Counted from the first letter of the stretch, positions 10,220 to 18,382 are shown. The stretch is 51,884 nucleotides of DNA from an uncultured Desulfofustis sp. (GCA_905479735.1 CAJQNS010000104.1:1-51884), one strand, 5' to 3'. The notes: generated by a model not told the origin, from the sequence alone. Made by a program: numbers and translations.

Positions 10220-11218
10220 TTAATTTGGTGTATTTTGATGGTCTTCGGGTTTTTTCTTTAAACGTCTGAGATCGAACCAGACCTCGCCGATACCTATGAT
10301 CAGCAGCAGCACTGTTCCAAATGATTGAAAGAGCATCATCGCATAAAGGAGGAATCTTACCACTTGTGGTACGTTCCATTTATGCAGAAAAAAACTCAGG
10401 ACTGCAAATCCCTGAAAAAGGTAAATCAGTCCCATGCAGATCAGCACATTGCTACCGAAAATGCGAATTGGCGCAACTGGAAGCAGGGTTATTATCGCGC
10501 CGCCAATAAAGAGCCAGATCAGCTTGTCCGGCAACCGCCAGGTCTGTTGATCGGGCCAAGGGCGATAACCCGTGAACTTGTGAACCAGTCTGTTGCCAAG
10601 CAACATGCTGGACCAGATTATGAGCAGTGCCAGGCTTACCATGATTGATGGTAAGATATTGGGCAATATCGTTTTCATCTGAAAGAATGATTCTTCCAGA
10701 ATAGCAAGAGTTTCGGGGGCGACCGATTCGCTTTGCCGATAATACCCAAGGGTCCTCTCTATATCATTGTCGAGTGATCCAAGAAATTCAGTGATCGGGT
10801 TGACTCCTGAAAGCGCAGTCTGCATGGACAGCAGCAGCAGCCAGCAGGAAACAAGGATAATTACTGCTTTGAATCCGGAGAGCGGCGCCGAGTCGCTCCG
10901 AAAGCCAGACTGGGCGAGGCTGTACCCGGCAGGAATGAGCGCGGCGGTGAAAATGACGATTTCTATTGAAGATATAAAGATCGAAACCGTCAAAGCCAGG
11001 ATGAGTCCTGCCCCGATGAATCTTAAACCATGGCGCCAGCGGTACATATAAAAAAGTACCATCAGCGGGGTCATGAAATAGATCCAGCCGAACAGTCCGA
11101 CGTGAACAGCGGGCAGCAGCAGTGCCACTGCAAACAATACGATGCTGGCTACACTCGTGCTTCCGGTTGCTTTTCCGTCGACGTCAGGTGACACAATAAC
11201 CTCAGACAGTAAGCGCAT
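10220..11218 (-). CDS. DUF2232 (YybS-like) integral membrane protein
   Basis: This 332-residue protein has roughly eight hydrophobic segments, at about residues 24-45, 50-70, 74-98, 110-128, 185-205, 228-250, 255-275 and 280-310, and a charged C-terminal tail (RRLKKKPEDHQ). It matches the DUF2232/YybS pattern and the usual position between rpsR and rplI in Desulfobacterota. The family has no settled biochemical role. It starts directly after the rpsR stop, with no gap between the two genes, so it must be co-transcribed with the ribosomal genes. I call the family from architecture and context. Confidence 0.8.
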   Translation of the reverse strand: MRLLSEVIVSPDVDGKATGSTSVASIVLFAVALLLPAVHVGLFGWIYFMTPLMVLFYMYRWRHGLRFIGAGLILALTVSIFISSIEIVIFTAALIPAGYSLAQSGFRSDSAPLSGFKAVIILVSCWLLLLSMQTALSGVNPITEFLGSLDNDIERTLGYYRQSESVAPETLAILEESFFQMKTILPNILPSIMVSLALLIIWSSMLLGNRLVHKFTGYRPWPDQQTWRLPDKLIWLFIGGAIITLLPVAPIRIFGSNVLICMGLIYLFQGFAVLSFFLHKWNVPQVVRFLLYAMMLFQSFGTVLLLIIGIGEVWFDLRRLKKKPEDHQNTPN

Positions 11219-11464
11219 TTAGCTCTGCGCGTTACCTGAGTAGGGAAGCAGCGCAATTTGCCGTGCTCGTTTGATTGCCGAGCACAATTGGCGCTGGTGG
11301 GTTGCACAGGTTCCCAATATACGGCGCGGAATTATCTTGCCACGTTCGGAGACAAAATTGCGCAGGGTTTTCTGATCTTTGTAATCAATGCCCAGTTCTT
11401 TATCCACGCAAAAACGACAAACCTTCTTTCTGGAAAAGAGTCTTTTCTGTTGTCTTACAGCCAT
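11219..11464 (-). CDS. rpsR: 30S ribosomal protein S18, cysteine-containing (C+) form
   Basis: S18 (81 aa) pairs with S6 on the 30S platform. The core motif [18 protein letters not shown] followed by [13 protein letters not shown] is clear. It keeps C16 and C19 (CRFC), C53 and H56, so it could bind zinc, unlike the zinc-free paralogues with these residues replaced. GGAGTG precedes the ATG. Second gene of the rpsF operon. Confidence 0.97.
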   Translation of the reverse strand: MAVRQQKRLFSRKKVCRFCVDKELGIDYKDQKTLRNFVSERGKIIPRRILGTCATHQRQLCSAIKRARQIALLPYSGNAQS

Positions 11465-11511
11465 TATTTCACTCCATGCATAAACGTTGTAGTTGGATTC
11501 CGAAAATAGAT

Positions 11512-12087
11512 TTATTTAGCGGCGTCTTCAGTCTCTTGGTCCGTAGTGTCCGATTTTTCTTCAGATTCATTAACTTCAGTGACTTCAGCGGTTTCAGCAG
11601 TTTCAGCAGTCTCAGCAGTCTCAGCGGCAGCTTTCTCTGTGGTCGTCTCCTTGGATTCTTCTGTTGGTTTTGCCGCTGATTCTGGGGCCGGCTTAGAAGG
11701 CTTGTCTTCTGCGGAGTCGGTTGATTCCTCCTCAGGCTCGGGGACGATGGCCAGGGCCTCAGCTTCGCTGCGGGCGGCTTCGACTTCCTCTATGCTGATC
11801 GCATCAGAGACCTTGACAGTGAGGTATTTGAGAACTGCGTCGTCGATTCTGAATTTACGCTCGATTTCGGAAACAACCGCTGAAGAGGCGGCAAAATCGC
11901 AGAGAACGTAATAACCCTGCAATTCCTTCTTGATTGGGTAGGCCAGTTTCCTCATTCCCCATTTATTGAGGAAAATGACAGATCCATCGTCGTCTTGGAT
12001 CAGCTGGGTAGTGTTGTCGATTACTCGGTTGATTTCTTCTTCGCTCAGGGATGGGCGAAGAATACAGACTTGTTCGTATCGTCTCAT
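11512..12087 (-). CDS. rpsF: 30S ribosomal protein S6 with long acidic repeat tail
   Basis: Residues 1-100 are a standard S6 fold (start [40 protein letters not shown], here residues 41-62), which binds S18 and helix 22 of 16S rRNA. The tail, residues ~100-191, is low-complexity, acidic and rich in E, A, T and S. It contains tandem TAE units (residues 157-168) encoded by near-identical 9-bp DNA repeats. E. coli S6 also has an acidic tail that RimK extends with glutamate, but it is much shorter (131 aa in total). GAGGAGG precedes the ATG. First gene of rpsF-rpsR-DUF2232-rplI. Confidence 0.95.
   Translation of the reverse strand: MRRYEQVCILRPSLSEEEINRVIDNTTQLIQDDDGSVIFLNKWGMRKLAYPIKKELQGYYVLCDFAASSAVVSEIERKFRIDDAVLKYLTVKVSDAISIEEVEAARSEAEALAIVPEPEEESTDSAEDKPSKPAPESAAKPTEESKETTTEKAAAETAETAETAETAEVTEVNESEEKSDTTDQETEDAAK
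11584..11625 (-). repeat. 9-bp tandem repeats encoding the S6 TAE tail
   Basis: About four and a half copies of a 9-base unit (plus strand TTTCAGCAG / TCTCAGCAG, last copy ending CGG) lie back to back. Because the unit is a multiple of three, slippage would lengthen or shorten the S6 tail without breaking the frame. Confidence 0.8.
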
Positions 12088-12207
12088 AAGATCCTCCTCT
12101 CGGACTTATCAGGTGCGGATTATTCCGCGTTTCGGCCCTCGTTATTTCAATATTGAGAGCGAAGAGGTATGTGGTAGCATTCATCACTGTGATGAGCTGC
12201 TGAATAA
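12088..12207 (-). promoter_or_regulatory. rpsF 5' leader, candidate S6:S18 autoregulatory element
   Basis: The ~120-base leader of the minus transcript has a hairpin GCGGA-ATAA-TCCGC (12128-12115). Directly upstream is GGGCCGAAAC, and downstream ACCT can pair with the AGG before the CCG. An unpaired CCG beside an apical stem is the hallmark described for S6:S18 leaders in many bacteria. The resemblance was judged by eye only. Confidence 0.45.
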
Positions 12208-12213
12208 CACCTT

Positions 12214-12242
12214 ACATTAATCCAAATGTTTGATCAGGTCAA
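12214..12242 (-). promoter_or_regulatory. Promoter of the rpsF-rpsR-DUF2232-rplI operon
   Basis: On the minus strand, TTGACC (12242-12237) and TAATGT (12219-12214) are separated by 17 bases. The -35 overlaps the mazG stop codon, so the ribosomal operon can start independently right behind mazG. Confidence 0.6.
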
Positions 12243-12637
12243 GATTTGTTCATTCGTGATTTTTCTGACTCTTTGATATTGGCCCATTGACGACGGAGTT
12301 CAGTTTCGTCGAGTTCCTTTCTGGTGCTAAACACATGCGGATGCCGGCGTACCAGTTTCTCGTTTATAGAAGCGATGATCCGATCGATGGTGAATTTACC
12401 TTCATACCGGCTGATTTCCCCTATCATCAGAATGAGATAAAGAAAATCGCCGAGTTCCTCGCAGAGATTTTCGCTATCGTTGTTGTCTATTGCTTCAATA
12501 ATTTCCTCGAACTCTTCCAAAAGATATTTTTTCAGAGACTGAGTGGTCTGTTTTCTGTCCCAAGGGCAGCCTTTATCGCCTCGCAACTGCTGTATGGTCT
12601 GAATCAGTTCATTAAAGCCGGAATGTGTTTTTGACAT
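12239..12637 (-). CDS. mazG: MazG-family nucleotide pyrophosphohydrolase (single domain)
   Basis: This 132-residue all-helical NTP pyrophosphohydrolase would hydrolyse (d)NTPs to NMPs. It begins with the MazG pattern FNELIQTIQQLRGDKGCPWDR (residues 8-28), then the metal-binding EExxE motif in LLEEFEEIIEAI and the second acidic pair EELGDFLY, ending with RRHPHVF. E. coli MazG has two such domains (263 aa); this is a one-domain form. No mazEF toxin pair is nearby. It is divergent from the AP2-domain gene. Confidence 0.9.
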   Translation of the reverse strand: MSKTHSGFNELIQTIQQLRGDKGCPWDRKQTTQSLKKYLLEEFEEIIEAIDNNDSENLCEELGDFLYLILMIGEISRYEGKFTIDRIIASINEKLVRRHPHVFSTRKELDETELRRQWANIKESEKSRMNKS

Positions 12638-12721
12638 GACGCTCGTTAGCAGAATTCAGTTGTCTGTGATTAAAGTTTGATAAAAAAACTTTTTTTCTTG
12701 TTAGAAAAGCATTAAAAAGGG

Positions 12722-12750
12722 TTGACAATAAACACCTGACCAACTATGTA
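12722..12750 (+). promoter_or_regulatory. Promoter of the AP2-domain gene
   Basis: A perfect -35 TTGACA (12722-12727), 17-base spacer and TATGTA (12745-12750) give a strong sigma70-type promoter reading right. The predicted leader is about 130 bases, long for a small gene, and begins with a hairpin (next entry). Confidence 0.7.
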
Positions 12751-12759
12751 GTCTGTGAC

Positions 12760-12776
12760 TGTGGCTTACTGCCACA
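12760..12776 (+). other. Hairpin near the 5' end of the AP2-gene leader
   Basis: TGTGGC (12760-12765) pairs perfectly with GCCACA (12771-12776) across a 5-base loop, just downstream of the expected transcription start. Confidence 0.5.
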
Positions 12777-12888
12777 ACGCAGTATCAAATGTAAGCAGAT
12801 GATTTCCTGCAGCGACCATTGACTGGAGCCTGTTGGAAATTAAAGTAATAGAAAGAAGTAATCAATTGTTAGAAAAGAGGCAATAATC

Positions 12889-13332
12889 GTGATCGACCAA
12901 GACAAAAAACAAAAGCTGCTGTTGGAAAAACATAAGGATATAGCCCGCATCGACCAGGAATCGAAACGCACGCATGGATGGTATGTGAGGGTCCGTTTCA
13001 AAGGCAAGACTCATTCCAAGTTTTTCTCGGATCGCAAATGCGGCGGCCGTTATTCAAGCCTTCTTTCGGCTATCTCATGGCGTGATCAGATCGAACGGAA
13101 ATTGGGAAAAGTCAGGACCAACAAACACATGGTGACGGTAAGCAATTCTGGTACCGGAGTGGTTGGGGTGCGACTGAACGATAAACTGAATCGTTACGAA
13201 GTCAGTTGGGTAACTCCCCAGGGAAAACAGGGGAAGACTTCTGTGTCCATAAAGAAACACGGTAAGAAATCCGCTTTCGAAAGAGCCTGCAAAATTCGCC
13301 GTCAGCGTGAAACCGCTCGACTGGCTGTCTGA
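12889..13332 (+). CDS. Small basic protein with two AP2-like DNA-binding domains
   Basis: This 147-residue protein is rich in K and R. Residues ~25-75 (WYVRVRFKGK...SKFFSD...SAISWRDQIERKLG) and ~88-142 (GVVGVRLNDKLNRYEVSW...KTSVSIKKHGKKSAFERACKIRRQR) each fit the three-strand-plus-helix AP2 layout found in bacterial AP2/ERF-like proteins and homing-endonuclease accessory domains. No nuclease or recombinase catalytic domain follows, so a DNA-binding regulator or nucleoid-type role is likely but unproven. The start is GTG, with GAGG eight bases upstream. It stands alone between mazG (divergent) and rplU, with its own promoter. Confidence 0.65.
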   Translation: MIDQDKKQKLLLEKHKDIARIDQESKRTHGWYVRVRFKGKTHSKFFSDRKCGGRYSSLLSAISWRDQIERKLGKVRTNKHMVTVSNSGTGVVGVRLNDKLNRYEVSWVTPQGKQGKTSVSIKKHGKKSAFERACKIRRQRETARLAV

Positions 13333-13345
13333 AAAGCATATCAAT

Positions 13346-13386
13346 CTGCCCGATAACACATTATAAATAAAATTGCTATCGGGCAG
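13346..13386 (+). repeat. Perfect 10-bp inverted repeat after the AP2 gene
   Basis: CTGCCCGATA (13346-13355) and its exact complement TATCGGGCAG (13377-13386) flank a 21-base AT-rich loop just after the AP2-gene stop. No T-run follows in either direction, so it is not a classical terminator. It may be an operator or a Rho-type 3' end. Confidence 0.55.
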
Positions 13387-13446
13387 CACGCTTTATGCAC
13401 AACTGCCCCTGATGTACCCTATAGCAGAGTGGAGGGCAGGAAAGTG

Positions 13447-13475
13447 TTGACTTTCTTGTGCGATTTGCATTATAT
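13447..13475 (+). promoter_or_regulatory. rplU-rpmA promoter
   Basis: TTGACT (13447-13452), a 17-base spacer and TTATAT (13470-13475) lie about 55 bases ahead of the rplU ATG, in an AT-rich stretch. Confidence 0.65.
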
Positions 13476-13530
13476 TTTTCTGTTCTTTATTTAACTATTA
13501 AAAGTATTAATTTCGCAGAGGCTTTGAAGA

Positions 13531-13842
13531 ATGTACGCAATCATTAAAACAGGTGGAAAACAATATCAGGTTTCAGCCGGCGACCGGTTGATGGTTGAAA
13601 AACTCGAGGGAAATATTGGTGACAGCATCGAATTGAGTGAGGTTCTGCTGGTTGCTGATGGAGATGCGGTTACTGTTGGAAAACCTGTAGTTGAGGGCGC
13701 CAAAGTTGTGGCCACCATCACCGACCAGGGTAAACACAGGAAAATCAAGGTCTTCAAGAAAAAGAGAAGAAAAGGATACCGGTTAATGAAAGGTCACCGG
13801 CAACCTTACACCGCTTTGAAAATAGCTGATGTAAGTAAGTAA
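13531..13842 (+). CDS. rplU: 50S ribosomal protein L21
   Basis: L21 (103 aa) binds 23S rRNA with L20. The N-terminus MYAIIKTGGKQYQVSAGD and the basic C-terminal KVFKKKRRKGYRLMKGHRQ segment match the family over its full length. It is followed by rpmA at 45 bp, the near-universal rplU-rpmA pair. Confidence 0.97.
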   Translation: MYAIIKTGGKQYQVSAGDRLMVEKLEGNIGDSIELSEVLLVADGDAVTVGKPVVEGAKVVATITDQGKHRKIKVFKKKRRKGYRLMKGHRQPYTALKIADVSK

Positions 13843-13887
13843 AATCATAGGATTCACTTTAATCCTCAGTTCATAAAGGAGTTTGAG

Positions 13888-14145
13888 ATGGCTCATAAGA
13901 AAGCGGGAGGAAGTTCCAGAAACGGACGCGACTCCATCGGCCAGAGAAGAGGAATCAAAAAGTTCGGTGGCGAGATAGTCACTGCCGGAAGTATCATCGT
14001 CAGGCAGCTTGGCACCAAAATTCATCCAGGCACCAATGTCGGCTGCGGAAGGGATTATACCCTGTTTGCCAAAGTTGATGGCGTAGTCACTTTTGAAGAA
14101 TTCGGCAAAGACAGAAAACGGGTTAGCGTCTATCCGGCAGCATAG
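13888..14145 (+). CDS. rpmA: 50S ribosomal protein L27
   Basis: L27 (85 aa) reaches into the peptidyl-transferase centre. The start [16 protein letters not shown] is the mature-type N-terminus, with no Firmicute-like cleavable extension. [12 protein letters not shown] and [15 protein letters not shown] are conserved. AAAGGAG precedes the ATG. A terminator follows before obgE. Confidence 0.97.
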   Translation: MAHKKAGGSSRNGRDSIGQRRGIKKFGGEIVTAGSIIVRQLGTKIHPGTNVGCGRDYTLFAKVDGVVTFEEFGKDRKRVSVYPAA

Positions 14146-14189
14146 TTGAATTTTATAGAGACTGTTGCTGAAACAGTTTCGAAAAGCAG

Positions 14190-14228
14190 ACTCGGTCATC
14201 ACTTCAGGTGGTGGTCGAGTTTTTTTTT
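14190..14228 (+). terminator. Rho-independent terminator after rpmA
   Basis: A 13-base arm (14190-14202) pairs with 14208-14220 through three G-T wobbles around a 5-base loop, and nine T follow. It separates rplU-rpmA from obgE, which are commonly co-transcribed in other bacteria. Confidence 0.8.
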
Positions 14229-14253
14229 AGGCGATAAGCCGGTCGGTTAAGAT

Positions 14254-15297
14254 ATGTCTTTTGTTGACGAAGCAAAATTTTACGTCAAAGGTGGAGATGG
14301 CGGTAATGGCTGCGTCAGTTTCCGAAGGGAAAAATACGTTCCAAAAGGAGGCCCCAACGGCGGTGACGGAGGTAGAGGCGGCAGCGTCTATATAAGGGCA
14401 ACCAAAAAAATCCAGTCATTGATCGATTTTAAATATCGATCTCACTTCAAGGCTGGGCGGGGAGGTCACGGACAGGGCAAAGATAAACATGGCGCCAAGG
14501 GAAGCAGTCTTGTGATAGAGGTTCCGACCGGTTCGGTGATCAAGGATGTCGATTCAGGTCAAATCCTTGTTGATCTCACTGATGAAGGGCAGGAATATCT
14601 CGCTGCCGGCGGTGGGAAAGGGGGGCTCGGCAACACCCACTTTGCCAGCGGCTCTAACCGAACTCCCCGGATAGCCACAGACGGCAGACTGGGAGCAGAG
14701 CGATGGTTGAAGATAGAGCTTAAACTGATTGCCGATATCGGTCTGGTAGGACTTCCAAATGCTGGTAAATCGAGTCTGCTGAGCAATCTGTCCGCCGCTA
14801 ATCCCAAAATAGGTGACTATCCATTCACCACACTGGAACCACAGTTAGGAATATTACGGGATAAATACTCGAATCCCTATATTATCGCAGATATTCCGGG
14901 TCTAATTGAAGATGCCCACAAAGGTGTAGGGCTTGGGCACTCTTTCCTCAAACATATCGAAAGAACTTCTATTATCCTTCATGTGATAGACATTTCCGAA
15001 GATGACCATCGTCACAACTACCTGGTTCTGGAAAACGAATTAAAGAAGTACAAAGATGGATTGTCCGACAGGGTCAAAGTAATTGCTCTCAACAAAACCG
15101 ATCTTGTCGATCCGGATATGGTCCTTGAAATTGAAGCCGAATATCGGAAAAGCGGTATAGAAGCAATGAGTGTTTCTGCCTTGTCAGGTTCGGGGATTGC
15201 CAATCTACGATTGAAGTTGATCGAAATGATGGAAGACCTTGAGCAGGAAACTGACTCACCCAGTGATGACCACAACGAGGTCACCGACGATGATTGA
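14254..15297 (+). CDS. obgE: GTPase Obg
   Basis: Obg (347 aa) is an essential ribosome-associated GTPase. The glycine-rich Obg fold (residues 1-157) has the usual GGDGGNGCVSFRREKYVPKGG wording, here residues 13-33. The G domain has Walker A GLPNAGKSSLLS, switch GDYPFTT, DIPGLIEDAH, and NKTD. A short acidic tail ends in DDD. The stop overlaps proB by 8 bp. Confidence 0.97.
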   Translation: MSFVDEAKFYVKGGDGGNGCVSFRREKYVPKGGPNGGDGGRGGSVYIRATKKIQSLIDFKYRSHFKAGRGGHGQGKDKHGAKGSSLVIEVPTGSVIKDVDSGQILVDLTDEGQEYLAAGGGKGGLGNTHFASGSNRTPRIATDGRLGAERWLKIELKLIADIGLVGLPNAGKSSLLSNLSAANPKIGDYPFTTLEPQLGILRDKYSNPYIIADIPGLIEDAHKGVGLGHSFLKHIERTSIILHVIDISEDDHRHNYLVLENELKKYKDGLSDRVKVIALNKTDLVDPDMVLEIEAEYRKSGIEAMSVSALSGSGIANLRLKLIEMMEDLEQETDSPSDDHNEVTDDD

Positions 15298-16450
15298 TGA
15301 TCTATCTCGTAAGGACGGCCTTTACTTACGCCAGACTCTGTTCGATAAATCCAGGAGAATCGTCGTTAAGGTCGGCAGCGCAGTGCTCACCGATGAGCAT
15401 GGCATCGCCCTGGAGGTAATCGAAAACATTGCCAGAGAGATCGCTTTTCTGCATGACAGCGGCCGAGAGGTTATACTGGTCAGTTCCGGAGCTGTGGCCG
15501 CCGGTCGGGCCAGGATCGGTTTCAAGAACGGTACGTCGGAATTAGGTATAAAAGAGAAGCAGGCCCTGGCTGCCATCGGTCAATCGAGTCTGATGCAGAT
15601 CTATGACCGGGTGTTCAGTTCACGCTCTCAGATTATAGCCCAGGTCCTGTTGACCCATAAGGACCTGGCGGTCAGAAAACGTTATCTAAATGCCAGGAAT
15701 ACACTGTTCACCCTGTTCAAGTTTGGGGCAATACCCGTTATAAACGAAAACGATACGGTTTCGGTTGAGGAGTTGCGTTTCGGTGACAACGATATGCTTG
15801 GCGCCCACATCTGCAATCTGATCGAAGCCGATATGTTTATCTGTCTGACAGACGTGGTCGGTATGTATACCGGTAACCCGGCCTCGGATCCGCAGGCCCG
15901 TCCAATTTACACGGTAGATGAGATTACCCCTGAGGTTGAGGCCATGGCTTCGCATGCCAAAAGTAAACTTGGTACCGGGGGAATGAGGTCAAAAATAAGG
16001 GCTGCAAAGATTGTTTCAGCAGGTGGGGGGAGTTCATTTATTGGTCCTGGCCGGGAACCGGATATTTTAAGAAAATTGTTCAGCGGCGAGATGGTAGGTA
16101 CCTTCTTTCTGCCTCACAAGGAAAGGATCAGCGGCAGAAAACGCTGGATCGCCTCGGTCTTGAAACCAAAAGGAAAGCTGATTCTCGATGAGGGAGCCTG
16201 TAAAGCTCTGGTGGAAAACAACAGGAGTCTTTTACCCTCCGGCATAAAAAAAGTTGAAGGTGATTTCGGTGTCGGTGACGCCGTACACTGCGCCACTATC
16301 GAAGGTCAGAACATAGCCGTTGGCCTGATCAATTACAGCTCCGTTGATATTACAAAAATTCGGGGGTATCATTCCCGTGAGATTGAAAAAATTCTTGGCT
16401 ACTGCGACAGTGAAGAGGTGATACACCGGGACAACATAGTACTTTTGTGA
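15290..16450 (+). CDS. proB: Glutamate 5-kinase
   Basis: ProB (386 aa) phosphorylates glutamate in the first step of proline synthesis. The amino-acid-kinase domain has VVKVGSAVL, SSGAVAAGR, NENDTVSVEELRFGDND, and GTGGM; residues ~295-375 form the C-terminal PUA domain seen in E. coli-type ProB. A longer frame exists upstream (TTG 15239), but ATG 15290, overlapping the obgE stop and preceded by CGAGG, gives the normal N-terminus. The 19-residue lead before the first kinase strand is slightly long. It is followed 31 bp on by proA. Confidence 0.95.
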   Translation: MIDDLSRKDGLYLRQTLFDKSRRIVVKVGSAVLTDEHGIALEVIENIAREIAFLHDSGREVILVSSGAVAAGRARIGFKNGTSELGIKEKQALAAIGQSSLMQIYDRVFSSRSQIIAQVLLTHKDLAVRKRYLNARNTLFTLFKFGAIPVINENDTVSVEELRFGDNDMLGAHICNLIEADMFICLTDVVGMYTGNPASDPQARPIYTVDEITPEVEAMASHAKSKLGTGGMRSKIRAAKIVSAGGGSSFIGPGREPDILRKLFSGEMVGTFFLPHKERISGRKRWIASVLKPKGKLILDEGACKALVENNRSLLPSGIKKVEGDFGVGDAVHCATIEGQNIAVGLINYSSVDITKIRGYHSREIEKILGYCDSEEVIHRDNIVLL

Positions 16451-16481
16451 CAGTCCTGATAAACGCGCACGAGAGGAATCC

Positions 16482-17738
16482 ATGGCGATCGAGCAGATGA
16501 TACAGGAGATGGCTCGCAAGGTGCAAGGGGCCTCCCAAGATCTGGCCTGCCTGTCAACGGCAACGAAGAACTTGGTGCTGACTGATGTGGCCCGATTTTT
16601 GGAGTCAGATAAAAAGCAGATCCAACAGGAAAATCTTAAGGATCTTGCCTCCGGTCGGGAGCGCGGCTTGTCAGCGGCAATGCTTGACCGACTTGAGCTT
16701 TCCGATAAGGTGTTCGAGAGCATGGTCGGCGGAATCGAGGAGGTGATTGCACTGCCAGATCCCATTGGCCGAATTTCTGATATGTCCCGTCGTCCCAATG
16801 GTATCACCGTGGGCAGAATGAGGATCCCGCTTGGTGTGGTGGCGATGATCTACGAATCAAGACCCAATGTTACCATCGATGCTGCAGTGCTCTGTTTGAA
16901 AGCCGGAAACGGTGTCATACTGCGAGGCGGCTCTGAGGCCATTCATTCAAATTTAGCCCTGGCGGCCATTTTACAAAAAGCCTTGGGAAAAAATAAGATA
17001 AACCCGGATGGTGTCCAGGTTGTAAACACCACGGATCGTCAGGCAATCGAGTACCTGCTGCAGCAGGAAGAAAGTATTGACCTGATCATTCCCCGCGGCG
17101 GTGAAGGTCTGATCCGGTTCGTTTCCCAAAACTCAAGGATTCCGGTACTCAAGCATTATAAGGGAGTATGTCACATCTACGTCGACGCTGAAGCTGATCT
17201 GGAGAAGGCGACACCCATCATCATGAACAGCAAAACCCAGCGTCCTGGTGTCTGCAATGCACTCGAGGGGCTGCTTGTCCATCGCTCTGTGGCGGCCGAA
17301 TATCTTCCTCTGCTGGCAGAAGAGTTCGACAAAGCCGGGGTGACTATGGTCGGCTGCGCTGAAACCAAGACCATCTGTCCTGGCGCTGAGCCTGCAGAGG
17401 ATAGTGATTGGGGTACAGAGTGGCTGACTCTTAAATTATGTGTCAAGGTGGTCGGTTCTGTTGAAGAGGCTAAAACGTATATTGCCACTTACGGTTCAAA
17501 GCATACAGAAACCATCATCACCGAGAATTATACAACCGCCCATGAGTTTCTCTCGAGCGTCGACGCTTCAGCGGTGATGGTCAATGCCTCTACCCGGTTC
17601 AATGACGGGGGCCAACTCGGCCTGGGAACAGAAATAGGGATAAGCACCACCAAACTGCATTCTTATGGGCCTATGGGGTTGGAAGAGTTGACTACAAGGA
17701 AGTTCATAATTTACGGTACCGGTCAGGTACGTGATTGA
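16482..17738 (+). CDS. proA: Glutamate-5-semialdehyde dehydrogenase
   Basis: ProA (418 aa) reduces glutamyl-5-phosphate to the semialdehyde with NADPH, the step after ProB. The aldehyde-dehydrogenase fold shows IPLGVVAMIYESRPNVT, LKAGNGVILRGGSEA, the catalytic cysteine in QRPGVCNALEGLLVH, and NASTRFNDGGQLGLGTEIGIS (residues 367-387). Full length. GAGAGG precedes the ATG. The stop shares a base with the nadD start (TGATG). Confidence 0.96.
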   Translation: MAIEQMIQEMARKVQGASQDLACLSTATKNLVLTDVARFLESDKKQIQQENLKDLASGRERGLSAAMLDRLELSDKVFESMVGGIEEVIALPDPIGRISDMSRRPNGITVGRMRIPLGVVAMIYESRPNVTIDAAVLCLKAGNGVILRGGSEAIHSNLALAAILQKALGKNKINPDGVQVVNTTDRQAIEYLLQQEESIDLIIPRGGEGLIRFVSQNSRIPVLKHYKGVCHIYVDAEADLEKATPIIMNSKTQRPGVCNALEGLLVHRSVAAEYLPLLAEEFDKAGVTMVGCAETKTICPGAEPAEDSDWGTEWLTLKLCVKVVGSVEEAKTYIATYGSKHTETIITENYTTAHEFLSSVDASAVMVNASTRFNDGGQLGLGTEIGISTTKLHSYGPMGLEELTTRKFIIYGTGQVRD

Positions 17739-18382
17739 TGCAAAAGATCGGTCTGCTGGGTGGGACTTTCGATCCGGTCCACAACGGACATCTGCAGCTG
17801 GGCGACCGGGTTCTGGAAAACTACGACTTGGATAAAATTCTTTTTATCCCTGCGGCCAAACCCCCGCATAAAAATGAAGCGGTCTCTGCTGTTGGGCATC
17901 GCCTGCAGATGCTCAAATTGGCGATAGGTGACAACCGTCGTTTCGATTTTTCCGAAATAGAGATCTCACGGGAAGAAGTTTCTTACACTTTCGATACCAT
18001 CCAGGAGTTGAAAAGGGACGGTGGGGCAGGGGTTCTCTACCATTTCATTATAGGCTACGATGCCCTTTCTGAAATAGAAACCTGGTACCGTTGGCAAGAT
18101 TTGCTTGGGGTTACCAATTTTATTGTTGCGGTAAGGCCAGGTTTTTCCTTAAAAGAGATAGAACAGCTGCTTGAACGTAACGGTTTTTCCCCCGAAGATG
18201 GTAGAGCCGATAGATGGATTGGCGAACAGACTGGAAATGAGATACTGTTTCTTGCCGGCGAAATTGCGGATATTTCCTCTACTGAAATCAGATCCAGGAT
18301 AACAAGCAGAAAGCCATGGGCTGACTTGGTTCCGCCCCTAGTGGCCGACTACATAATTACCAATCGACTCTATTATAAATGA
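17738..18382 (+). CDS. nadD: Nicotinate-nucleotide adenylyltransferase
   Basis: NadD (214 aa) adenylates nicotinate mononucleotide in NAD synthesis. The start reads MQKIGLLGGTFDPVHNGHL with the nucleotidyl-transferase GGTFDPVHNGH motif, followed by PPHK, and the second motif ISSTEIRSRI near residue 185. ATG 17738 is preferred to TTG 17735, one codon earlier. The gene follows proA in a proBA-nadD order common in bacteria. Confidence 0.95.
   Translation: MQKIGLLGGTFDPVHNGHLQLGDRVLENYDLDKILFIPAAKPPHKNEAVSAVGHRLQMLKLAIGDNRRFDFSEIEISREEVSYTFDTIQELKRDGGAGVLYHFIIGYDALSEIETWYRWQDLLGVTNFIVAVRPGFSLKEIEQLLERNGFSPEDGRADRWIGEQTGNEILFLAGEIADISSTEIRSRITSRKPWADLVPPLVADYIITNRLYYK

Noticed and set aside
12239-12637. 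mazG as part of a toxin-antitoxin module
   Set aside because: No mazE or mazF-like frame is adjacent; a housekeeping pyrophosphohydrolase is the simpler reading.
12677-12702. AAAGTTT/AAACTTT stem with T-run before the AP2 promoter
   Set aside because: It is AT-only and no plus-strand gene ends upstream of it; it is probably just an AT-rich UP-like region.
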